From contig WHVD01000096.1 of NCBI GenBank assembly GCA_015178975.1, forward strand, positions 267,480 through 331,479: DNA of 64,000 nucleotides, read 5' to 3'. Below, one piece after another: positions 34,167 through 43,498 of the stretch (the stretch's first letter is position 1; each line of letters starts with the position of its first letter). The DNA is from Hysterangium stoloniferum (Eukaryota; Basidiomycota; Agaricomycetes; Hysterangiales; Hysterangiaceae). Both the position numbers and the translations under genes were made by a program. The notes beneath the pieces were generated by a model that ran no database searches, was not told the DNA's origin, and saw nothing but the letters and a program-made list of their open reading frames with translations.

Positions 34167-35225
34167 TCACACTCTCTTTCCTCTAAAAGATGTACGAATA
34201 CCCAAGGCAGTTCCGGGTAATTCCCATCCAAAGTAACCCAATATATTCTTTGCAAATATTTCTCCAAAGCCAAGCATGACGCCATTGACGAACGGCAGAA
34301 AGAGATTGATGGCAATTGAGGACATAACGGCCAATGTGCGCGCGCGAGGTGAAAGGGAGCGGTCAAATATCGAAAGGGTAACTGACAGCGGGTCCGGAGG
34401 GTGCTGATATGGCGGCCGTTCACGAGGACCAGACGCTGGTGGGGAGGGATCATGCATTGAAAAGGAAGGAAATGACGAGTCTAATGAGGGGACGTCCTCC
34501 CATGTCCTTGAACCAGAGAGGGTTTGATCATCGACATTTGATTGAGGAAATGTAGCGTTGTCTTGCGGCAGTGTATTCCGTTGAAGAGGAGGGAACTTTA
34601 AAGCATATGGCTTCCATGAGGTGATTGAAAGACCCGGTGCGGTTGGATGACTTACATGTGTGTCTTGAAAATGCTGCCGGTTGACCTCACTTGCGATAAG
34701 ATCCCGTACATCCGGGCCTGGTGACTTCTGCCCTGGTGGTACGTCACTCATCGTTGCTCTAACCCGTTTATGGTCGACGTCACCTGTAGTGTGGCTTTTC
34801 TCAGCCCCAACCGGGCTGATCACATCCTCCCACTCTGACTCTGGTTTCTTTTGGACTTTGGCTGTTGCAGCCTCCTGCTCACGGAGTATTCTCCACCGCT
34901 CCCGCTCCCGCTCTGCTTTCTCACGAGTGATCGCCGAGTCTGCACGCCAGCTGGCATCGAGTCTCTCTAGGTCCTCCTTCCAAGATTCATCACTACCACC
35001 TTCAACGTTATCAGCGGGCGTGGTATTGGCCACGGGATCCTCCACTGTCGTTACAGGCCATGCGTCAGTTGCAGTACTTGTAGCTATAATGGGTGACTCC
35101 TCAAATGCATGAGCCAGTGCCGCCTAATATTTTTAGTTTTTCATAGGCCCATAAATGAAAGGTTTTGAGTACAGCGTCAACTAACTCACCTGTATAGGAT
35201 CATCTGTGAAGGCGTCCATGTTCAT
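34167..35225 (-). CDS. MIM1: mitochondrial outer-membrane import factor MIM1 (Tom13) family, long form
   Basis: Helps insert helical outer-membrane proteins, including TOM subunits, in fungi. Two exons, 35190-35225 and 34167-35123, give 330 aa; a second in-frame ATG at 35219 is possible. The C-terminal membrane segment SSIAINLFLPFVNGVMLGFG, followed by EIFAKNILGYFGW, is the hallmark of Mim1 (LPFVNG-MLGFGE). The preceding ~260 residues are charged and Ser/Pro-rich with a helical stretch (AERERERWRILREQEA) and tryptophan-acidic motifs (SEWEDV, RTWEDV). Yeast Mim1 is far shorter, so the long N-terminus is notable. The gene converges with the ACAD copy 2 gene. Confidence 0.82.
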
Positions 35226-35865
35226 TCACAATGACTGTGCTTTAATCTTTCGTACTCCGCCACACTGCGAAATGCGCTGATTTTACTTGAACGAGTGGCC
35301 GCAAAGCAGCGTAAAATTCATTATAATACTAGAACACACAATATAAAAATTTACTAAGAATTACTCAAAACCAGTCAGAAAATCTGCAACATAGTCCATA
35401 TCCTTACTATTGTTCCTATAAAAATATTCTTCAATGGCAAATCGATTACTGCTTTGTCAGCAAATACACTTTTGTGGCGTCATCACAATCAACACTCGTG
35501 GCTGTGTGACAGAGACGTCACGGTTATTTTGGGAGACACCCCGAACGCTGTACTGAAGTTTGGAAATATAGATTGCCCCAGATAAATGGCTAGGACTAGG
35601 AATACAGAATATCTTGGCTCAGCAAATCTGAATCCTACCTTTGTATTGTACACGGCTTAATTGCTTGTTAGTGGTAAACCGTTGAGGAAACTAATATTAT
35701 GCTAATAACCACCGATCAGCATAATTATCATTTCCTCAACAGTTTATGATTAACATAACATTTAAATTTGCATCATGCCTTGAACAACCAAACTTAAAAG
35801 GCAACAAATGGGATTCGTTGCACCCAAAGCTTTTAATCCTCTTCGAAGGTGCGCCAATACTCATA
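35226..35865. other. divergent intergenic region with a long hairpin
   Basis: No gene between the divergent MIM1 and tudor-like genes. The main structure is the inverted repeat at 35676-35745. A TATA-like or AT-rich core is not obvious. Confidence 0.4.
35676..35745. repeat. imperfect inverted repeat (arms about 28 bp)
   Basis: Left arm 35676-35703 includes GTTGAGGAAACTAATATTAT; right arm 35718-35745 includes AATTATCATTTCCTCAAC. The loop is about 14 nt. It lies 120 bp upstream of the next start codon. It could be a small MITE or a regulatory hairpin. Confidence 0.65.
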
Positions 35866-36354
35866 ATGACAAAGTATAATGTAAAGTCCATCCATTTCCC
35901 CATTTATCCATGGTCTAAAGCAGTTTGTAGGCTGGAGATAAGGTCGAGTACCGCCCTGTCGTAAGTGCATAGCCGAACTATGATACCAATTGGCTTTCAG
36001 CCCGGGTAATCGTCTTCTTTTAACAGGGAGGAGCTGCGGATAACGTTTCCCATTCCGAGGGAGAGATTGTCGAAATTATCGGTAGTGGCGAAGTAAATGT
36101 CACTTTTGACGACGTCTATTTCCCTTTACGTGAACTAATTTTCTTGTAGAACACGCGGTACGCCATCAAAAACAACAAGACTGATAAGGTGACTCGTAAG
36201 TAAAAACTCCCCATTTGCACGTGCGGCAGCTTATTCTTCTGCGTTCATTACGGCTCTTTGTTCTAGATTATCAGGTGAGTCAGTTATCTTTGGTTATTGG
36301 GATGGTGTGTCTGACATTGGATAATAGGAGATGAACATCGTCAAAAAGAAGTAG
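35866..36354 (+). CDS. 63-residue protein, hypervirulence-associated tudor-like (DUF2945-type) family
   Basis: Six exons: 35866-35880, 35931-35960, 36027-36092, 36150-36195, 36267-36274, 36328-36354, so exon 1 is 15 nt and exon 5 only 8 nt. The product starts MTKYNAGDKVEYRPVGG, continues ADNVSHSEGEIVEI and NTRYAIKNNKTDKVT, and ends YQEMNIVKKK. This is a small beta-rich SH3/tudor-like module matching my memory of basidiomycete homologues of the DUF2945 group. All five introns have GT-AG ends and are 50-71 nt, and the joined frame is continuous to the stop, which supports the model. Molecular function unknown. Confidence 0.75.
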
Positions 36355-37287
36355 AAGTACGGACAAGCGAAACTACGAGTGCTTTATTTGAATGTACTGT
36401 CCAAAAAAGGGTCTCGGCTGAAAACAAATGGTGTATTTATATTCGTGATATAAGAAAAAATATCTAGACGAAAAGGATGTTAGTTAACGGTATTACGTGA
36501 CTAATTGCAGCGTCCATATGCATCCACCTTCACATGATAGCATCCTAACCTTCAACTCGTAGGCTATCGTTCCGAAACTCACCCTCAGACACCCGCGTAG
36601 TCCACCTATCCATCAGAACATGGACTTTGACCCGGATGAAGTAAGCATACCCAACATAGAGATACAGTCTATGACTGCCTTTGGAAATCTTACATTCCAA
36701 CTGAATCCATAAGTAGGGAATTATATGTCTCTAATCGTGGTATACTTACCATCTATAGATCGAATTTCGGTAAAACCTATGGCTCGCACGAATTCCCTCA
36801 GCTTCTGGATGCTCACTATGAGAGTTCCGATTTGGAAATCCCCCACTTCTTGAGTTGCTTTCCCAAGCCCTTCAGCAAAAAGAGTCAGTTCTTCTATGTG
36901 CCAGCAGTCTCAACAGCTCAGGCCTACAAGGACCTGCGTTGCCTCTTTAAATTGAACGTTGAGCCATGATAACCTATGCCTATAAGGCCCAAGGCTCTCC
37001 ACTTGTTGGGATATCATAAAGCTTCAAACACCCCACGTGGAATTGAGCTTGACGGTCCAAGGAGGCAACACAGTCCATACTCTTCGATCGATTAATAAAT
37101 CAAAAAGACGCCCCCGTCGCAGGCTCAGATACAGGATATGAAAATAAATGAATCCGAAGCTCAGAAATTCCTCACTACCTGAAGCGTTTAAAAGTGATTC
37201 CCAGGGTTCCAGGTCGGTGAGAACCAACGCATATACTATAAAGCAACTAAGTTGCAAAGGTTATGCCTCAAGTCACATTTCTTTGCA
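36355..37287. other. intergenic with a possible orphan exon at 36771-36971
   Basis: Most of this stretch shows no gene. A plus-strand frame, open from about 36771 to a TGA near 36969-36971, reads SNFGKTYGSHEFPQ, DLEIPHFLSCFPKPF and FFYVPAVSTAQAYKDL. The composition looks coding and a CTATAG acceptor stands just before it, but no upstream exon joins in frame (the nearest donor, after MDFDPDE, gives a stop). It may be a decayed gene or the last exon of one I cannot assemble. Confidence 0.35.
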
Positions 37288-38452
37288 ATGTCGTCGCCCT
37301 CTGAATTAGACTCCCAGTCTACTAGCAGCGCCCCTTTCGACCCTTTGCAGCATATGCTGCAAGATTATGCCACGCCCCTGTCCACCAAGATGTCTGATTT
37401 AGGATTCAATGACACCGGGTCCTCTGGTGTTGCAGTGACCAAACCGTTTCCCCTGTTTACCCTTGAAGCTGTGCGCCGTATCCGAGGGGAATTATTTCAC
37501 CCCGACACACTCTCTAACCATCTATTCAGCGACACCCTTAACCCGTCTGTTCTCCGCGGCTTTTGTCCCGAACGAGCTCCCTTCACACATGCAGCGTGGA
37601 CGCATCCAGCAGTTCAACAGCGCATCAATGACGCTGCAGGCATCGACTTGACCACTGTAATGGACTATGAAATAGGACATACGTATGTTGCGATTAATGG
37701 TCTAATAGCTTGGCTCTCAATTCTCTTAGTAATGTTCAGCTCGGGCCACGGGGTTGGGCAGGCTTGAAACCAGAACCAGATCTCCCTGATACCGCGGGGG
37801 CCCTTGGGAAGAAGGAGGAGATCGTGCCCACTTTGATGGTAACTCCAAACTGGCATAAAGACTCCTACCCAGTAAACTTGTTTCTGGCCTGTTTTTGTAT
37901 TTTTTCATCAGTGCTAAGTAATATCCACAGTTTGTCTGCATCCTTATGTTGAGCGAATCGTCCCACCTGCAAGGCGGGCGCACTGTTCTTCGCAGGATGG
38001 ACGGATCAAACGAGTTTTGTGACCTCCCCCCGATTGGCTATGCCATGGTCCTCCAAGGGGGGCACATTGTGCACGCCGTATCACCCACTGACACCACCCA
38101 AGAACGTATCTCTATGGTCACCTCGTATAGACCGGCAGACGCTTTCACTAAGGATATTTCGGTCCTGAAAACTGTCCGCACTATGAGCAGCGTGGCGTCG
38201 TTGCATCGTCAATGGTGTCAATACAGAATGAAGGTTGTCGCGCGGCGAGCAGACGCCATGGCAGCTAAGTTGAGTGAACCAGGGTACACTGGATGCGTTG
38301 AGGAAGAGATGGGGAAGTTTGTAGTCGACCAGAGCGAATATCTTGCGAATACATGGGGTGAGATGGTATATCCAGTGGCCAGCACTAGGACAAATCTGAG
38401 GAGCACCTATCTCAGTTGGAAGGCGGAGCAAGACACGGACAACACCGTCTAG
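37288..38452 (+). CDS. 2-oxoglutarate/Fe(II)-dependent dioxygenase-like protein
   Basis: Three exons, 37288-37682, 37730-37871 and 37931-38452, give 352 aa. The double-stranded beta-helix signature is visible: WHKDSYPF supplies H174 and D176 (HxD), GGHIVHAVSP supplies the distal H227, and ERISMVTSYR supplies R238 in the 2OG-binding position ten residues later. GGRTVLRR lies between. The N-terminal third (FPLFTLEAVRRIRGELF) resembles fungal members of this superfamily. The C-terminus is helical and charged. No signal peptide. Substrate unknown; it could act on a protein or on a small molecule. Confidence 0.78.
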
Positions 38453-39191
38453 ATTACATTAGAAGTTGTCTTTGACAATCTTGGATGTAATTTCCGTGCA
38501 GCATTCTTGATTAAAGTCACTACGGTTAACTGCCTTCTATGCATCGATATTTGATTATCTGCTTGTTCACACGAGCAAGCACTGGAAGTGATCCATGTCT
38601 TGAGGGCACTATTAGGTAAACTTTAACGTTATCTCATTATATGGTACAAGCGTAAGAGCCCTTGGGTCTACTTTTGCGAGATCCCTATTTACTAGTCGGT
38701 ATAAAAGCTTACTATAGATCTAGGGAGTCTAGGGGAGTCTACATAATGGGTGTAGACATTCCCAAATCCCTGATGCTGGTCAATACTCTCCGAGACTTGA
38801 TGTGTATTAAAAATTGTTTCGAACATTTTGATGATAAAATGCTTTATAACGGTGGTTTCACCTCAGGCTCATCGTCATCGTCATCTCATCAAACACCGCT
38901 CTATCCATGGCACAATATAATTTCTAGATGGTCGTCGGGAACAGTGACCAAGGCACCGGTACCACAAATAAAAAATGACATTTATAATCACAAGGTCCCA
39001 AATCACCATCCTCTCTCTTGCCAATCAACGGCGGCACACAGTGGGATACTGCTAGCTAGAGCATTACATTCCACGTCAAATTACAGATTGATGGTAATAC
39101 CAGGGGATGAACTACACAGCATTACCTGCGCCGAACCAGTCAGATCGAGATCGAAGTTACAAAAGGTAAACGGGGTATAAGGATATTATTC
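38453..39191. other. intergenic; doubtful ORF 38746-39180 (+)
   Basis: Lies between the convergent ends of the dioxygenase and the GPI-type gene. A plus-strand frame with ATG at 38746 runs 144 codons (MGVDIPKSLMLVNTLRD, a Ser run, ending RSKLQKVNGV). It shows no domain and no intron structure typical of the neighbours and ends 11 bp before the neighbouring stop codon. I consider it more likely non-coding 3' sequence. Confidence 0.3.
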
Positions 39192-39988
39192 CTACAGGTG
39201 AACGAGACTGAAAAGGATGGTCGCGACAGCGAAAATCGAGCCAGCGGGGAGGGCGGCGCGGGGGACAGCGCCAGATGAGGCAGGGGTGACGGATGGGCTG
39301 GCGGCAACGTTACCGACGGCACCAGATGGAACGGGGAGGGGGACTGTGCTATATCCGCCTGGCAAGGAAGTAGCGGACGATGATCCGGGGTTCTTTGCGC
39401 TGGATGGATCGCCCGACAAGGTTTTGTTGACGGGACCCGAGCCAGAGGCAACCAATGCATCCATAGCGGTCTCATCGATGCAGGTCCAGTCGCTGCTGGG
39501 GTTGACGACCATCTTCAGGATAGAAAAAAAAATTTAATTCACGCATTGTAAAAAATATGTCTTGTAAAATGACACCCACTGAACCACTCCAAGCTTCTCC
39601 ACCATCAGAATCTACAACCAACATGTCAACCTTACTTCCGGCAGCAAGGGTGACCTTCCATTGCAGACTATGCTTGCCGGTCTGGGGAATGTTAACGCTG
39701 CACAGGAAAAGTGTCAATATGGACAAAAAAGCAAGGCACTAATGCCGCAACATACACGGAGTCCGCACACACGTCTTCTGAAGGCACAATGAAAAGCAAA
39801 TAATTGGGATTACCGCCTTTCCAATTAACAGTAGCGGTTTGACACTACGGAAACGTCAGAAAACTTTTACAAAAAAAAAGGAATTTACTCACCTGGACAA
39901 GGTTGGGGGTATCAATTGTAAATCCCGCAGTTACGAAACGAACTGCAATGGCCACAACAAGGAGAACACGTGCAATTGTGGAGAACAT
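39192..39988 (-). CDS. secreted Ser/Pro-rich GPI-anchor-type protein with Kre9/Knh1-like N-domain
   Basis: Four exons (minus): 39893-39988, 39756-39844, 39580-39697, 39192-39512, giving 207 aa. A signal peptide (MFSTIARVLLVVAIAVRFVTAG) is followed by FTIDTPNLVQCQTATVNWKG and, after the second intron, KHSLQWKVTLAAGSKVDMLV, a pattern typical of Kre9/Knh1-like beta-sandwich domains in mushroom cell-wall proteins. Cys residues occur in the domain and at SDWTCIDE. A Ser/Pro/Ala-rich linker follows, then a hydrophobic end (AGSIFAVATILFSLVHL) consistent with GPI attachment. Expected location: plasma membrane or cell wall. The specific function is unknown. Confidence 0.8.
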
Positions 39989-40450
39989 GAAGAACGAGCG
40001 TGAGGGGTAAGGAGGGGAGGTTTGCCAAAGCAAATGGGAACGGTGAGCAATGTGGAAGGCGAGGAGCAGTTCAGGAATGACGGCCGTGGAAACCGGCTCT
40101 ATAATATTTAAAAGGAAGGCAGATAGGCGCCTGCAGTCAACCGCATTGTTTTCAACGGCAACTGCTGTCACACAATACGTAGCCCATTGTGCATACCTGT
40201 TATTGTAGTCCTGGCTCGCCATGAAGCAAACGCCATAGGGCTTATGTTATTCCTCGAGTTTATGGCTCGTTCATTGTTCAAAGTCGAGGTGGAAGTACGG
40301 CCATCACGCATCAAACGGCTGGCGACTTCACATGGTGCAGACTAAGAATTGAATCCTTGATATATTATTCTCATATAAATATTTAGATCGGCTGTAGTAG
40401 TAGTAGATTTTCTCTGAATAAACAGAGATACAAGAACATCAAACATCAGT
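39989..40450. other. intergenic: upstream of the GPI-type gene, downstream of citrate synthase
   Basis: 462 bp with no supported gene; overlapping short frames are extensions or shadows of the neighbours. Contains the promoter of the GPI-type gene. Confidence 0.4.
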
Positions 40451-42955
40451 TTACAACTTCCCCTTGTATTGTGCCAGGCGAGTCCGTTTGCTTATCCTAT
40501 GTAAACAACCGCTTAGCAGCAGCCACTCCATACACCAGGAAGCGTACATACCCAGTATGCTGCACGGGGTGAGGAGTATTTGTATTGCCGTGGACCGTCT
40601 TCCGGTCATTGATGGGAACATAGTCTCGCTTACCCTCGCCAACGTAGATCTACAATGGCATAAATACTAAAACCAAACAGACCATCCAAGCAAGCTCTTA
40701 CCTGCCGCGGTCGCCAAATTTTCACGCCGCCTTGTTGCAACATCATCTAAATAAGGATAATCGATTGGTCAGTGCACAATTGGCAAGCGCCGAAAGCCTA
40801 ACCTGACGCCAATGAGCAAGCCAGCCAACCACACGTGGGACGGCAAAAAGGACTGGGAAGAAATCAAGCGGAAATCCTAAGTATCAAGATGCATGAGGTG
40901 TATTTTCCCAAATGATGGTATATATAGCTCTGAGGCGTACCCATGGCACGATAAATGAGACCACTATCCGATCATGGATAAACGTGCGATTTTCACTAAT
41001 TACTTGACGACTCACCTCCTACAAAAATTGGACACGTCAGAAACATTTTTGGTTGCAAAGGAGTAGTCACACTAACCAGAAATCCACATTTGGCGCGAGT
41101 TTTCTAGATTCAAGATTCAGTGGTAAGTGTGGGAAAAAAAATAACACAACTTACCGCTTGGTAAAAAATTCATCATTCATCGCTACATCATGCAGACGCA
41201 TCGCCGTGTCGAGTAATTCGTCTTGACCAGTGCTGTAGGAAATCTCTAAGTTTCCTAGAATCAAATGGATGTTGACGTCACTTACACTTTGAATACTTCA
41301 TCCGCAGTCTTACGCACAATGAATGATCGTGGATCGGACTAAAAAAACGTAATCAGAAAACCTGTTGCAATACATCAATGTATATCTCACAGTTTTATAA
41401 ACTCTAGGAATCCGAGCAGGTCAGCGGGAAACGGCCCAATAGTCAAAGTGCGCACCGATGACCAAACCCAGAGAGGACTTTCTCCCTTCTCTTCACCTGT
41501 TCGACAAACTTGGGTACATTATCTGGACTACCAATCGAGATCAACATCCTAATAACAGCCTCGTTCGCGCCACCATGGAGGGGACCATATAATGACGCGC
41601 AGCCAGTTGAGATCGCTGAATACGGATCGACGAGCGAACTCGCAGTTTGGAGGACAGTGGTGCATGATGCATTAAGTTCGTGATCTGCATGCAGAAGGAA
41701 AAGAACATCGAGTGCCTTTTCGAGAACCGGGTTGGGAACGTAGTTTGCTTCACTAAGATGGTCCATCTGGTATAAAAATCTTGGTGGAGAACGCAATTAA
41801 TAATTGATTGTGCTAAAATCATCCCAGGACAGACTCACGAGCCGGTATAACTGAGGTTGTGTGGGGGAACAACGAAGGGGCGACCTTGGCGGACGCGGTA
41901 AGCCATTCTGGAGAGGAGAATAAATATTTAACAGTAACGCGACATGGAATTTTACATACGCAGCGAATGTAGTGGCCTTTCCGATCAGACTGTTGTTATC
42001 AAGGTTTAATATATATGGTTCATTCGATTGATACACATGCGTACCGGTAAATTTGTTTGTCCATATTGGCAAGCGAGGCGGGGTCATCTCTGGTATATAG
42101 TGTCTGGCCTTCGAGAGAACAGAGTAAGAAATATGAACCTGTTACTATTCATCCTGGACAAACCTTGCAGTGAAGGATTCGCCTTTTCAGAAAGTTCAAT
42201 GTCCCCTATAGCAGGTACCAATGAAATTCTTACACACCTCACTGTAATACGATCCTAACGCAGCAAACGAGCTTGTCAAAATAGCCATAGGATGCGCGTC
42301 ATATCTTTCAAGACCTCATCATCCCAAAACAAGCTACAAAATGACATCCGCATACCGGAATGACCGAAACAACTCCTCCGCGTCCACATGTGCAACCGAG
42401 TGGTGCATGACCTCGCCTTCAAAGGTACGATATTGACTTTGCGTAGGGAGTGATCCATATATGAGCAAATATGCCGATTCCAGGAAGGACGAGTGCACTG
42501 CAAGCTGTTCGATCGGATATCCTCTGTCACCAGAACTCTTAGCAAAAGAAAAATGGGGGACGCATGTGTATGCTATATACCTATAGCGCAAAACTGCCCA
42601 GTCCATCAGAAAATGACATAAAACACTACCATAGTCACTCACTTCCAGCCTCGCCATCAATGTAAGTGATCTTTGAGTTTATAACGGCGGTGTTGAGGAA
42701 ACCCTTGTCTAAGACTCTTAACCCCCGCTCTGTCTCATTCTCCTCGCGTTCCCTGGGACGACGGGGGCCTGCAATGCTCTTAAACGCTGTTGCTGTTATA
42801 GCATTATCTACGATCCTGTCCAACAAGTTGATCTAGGTAAACATGCCATGACCAGGGAAGATATATCATAGGACTAACGGGATGGTGTACGTCTTCCCAG
42901 TGCGGTTGTCGCGCACTGTCAATGATTCAGAGTTTGAGTTGGCTGGTTGACCCAT
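40451..42955 (-). CDS. citrate synthase, 20 exons including a candidate 3-nt exon
   Basis: Condenses acetyl-CoA and oxaloacetate. Exons (minus): 42879-42955, 42643-42815, 42581-42593, 42356-42523, 42238-42304, 42164-42182, 42045-42108, 41960-41989, 41839-41907, 41456-41779, 41391-41403, 41286-41338, 41155-41232, 41077-41103, 41016-41018, 40941-40963, 40803-40876, 40702-40746, 40552-40649, 40451-40490; 485 aa. Landmarks: LTVRDNRTGKTYTIP, LRYRGYPIEQL, YDAHPMAIL, LHADHELNAS and GPLHGGANEA (catalytic His pair), PNVDFWSGLIYRAMG (catalytic Asp), VAGWLAHWR-type GWLAHWRQ. The C-terminus is AQYKGKL. The start at MGQPANSNS lacks a presequence; an upstream in-frame ATG at 43132 would add about 59 residues. 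The compartment is therefore unsettled: peroxisomal or cytosolic if the short form, possibly mitochondrial if the long form. Confidence 0.9.
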
Positions 42956-43498
42956 AGAGCGTAAATAGGAGAAATTGGTAGGGTCCCTTGAATGTTTACG
43001 ATTTTGCTTTGCTCCTAGTCTTATATCAGATGCAAGAGCCGCCCGACATGCTGATATCACGTGACGAGGTTGACCGTTCGGATGCCATGGTCGCCGAATG
43101 CCGAATGCCGACAGACAACTAATGCAGAACATTATTAAAGCAGCCTAACCGTTTGTCTGTAATTCATGTGTAACTGTAGTTAAAAACACCATGCTTATAT
43201 GAATCCGATATACGTGTCCATATGATGTGCGATCCTGCAATACCGTATCGAATAACTATAATGAAGGGAATGATGCTAGGAAAAATGCGGGATGAATGTG
43301 CATCCATTCTTGTAATGTAGTGAAATCATAACGTAATCGTTCATGTGCTTGTAGTCCTTCCTGGTCCATCCATTATTACTTCAGAGTCTTGCAACACGCC
43401 ACACTTACACCCCTGCAAGGTCCAGCCTACTCCCAGATAGTTTATCTATCCTCGGCTCTTGAATAATCCTGTACAAAATTATAAGCCTCTTCAAAATC
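42956..43498. other. intergenic: citrate synthase upstream region
   Basis: 543 bp between the citrate synthase start and the 3' end of the F-box gene, both on the minus strand. 42956-43132 is an in-frame open extension of citrate synthase (MFCISCLSAFGIRRPW) and may be translated leader or 5' UTR. The rest shows nothing recognisable. Confidence 0.4.

Noticed and set aside
34681-35112. Plus-strand 143-codon ORF opposite MIM1
   Set aside because: Shadow of the Ser/Pro-rich part of MIM1; no family features.
38746-39180. 144-codon plus ORF as a real gene
   Set aside because: No domain, no intron structure, squeezed between two convergent gene ends; listed only as doubtful within the intergenic entry.
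41019-41076. Reading exons 41077 and 40963 as joined by one 113-nt intron
   Set aside because: Possible, but it drops a conserved residue and ignores a good acceptor-donor pair around GAG; kept as the alternative to be tested rather than as the model.
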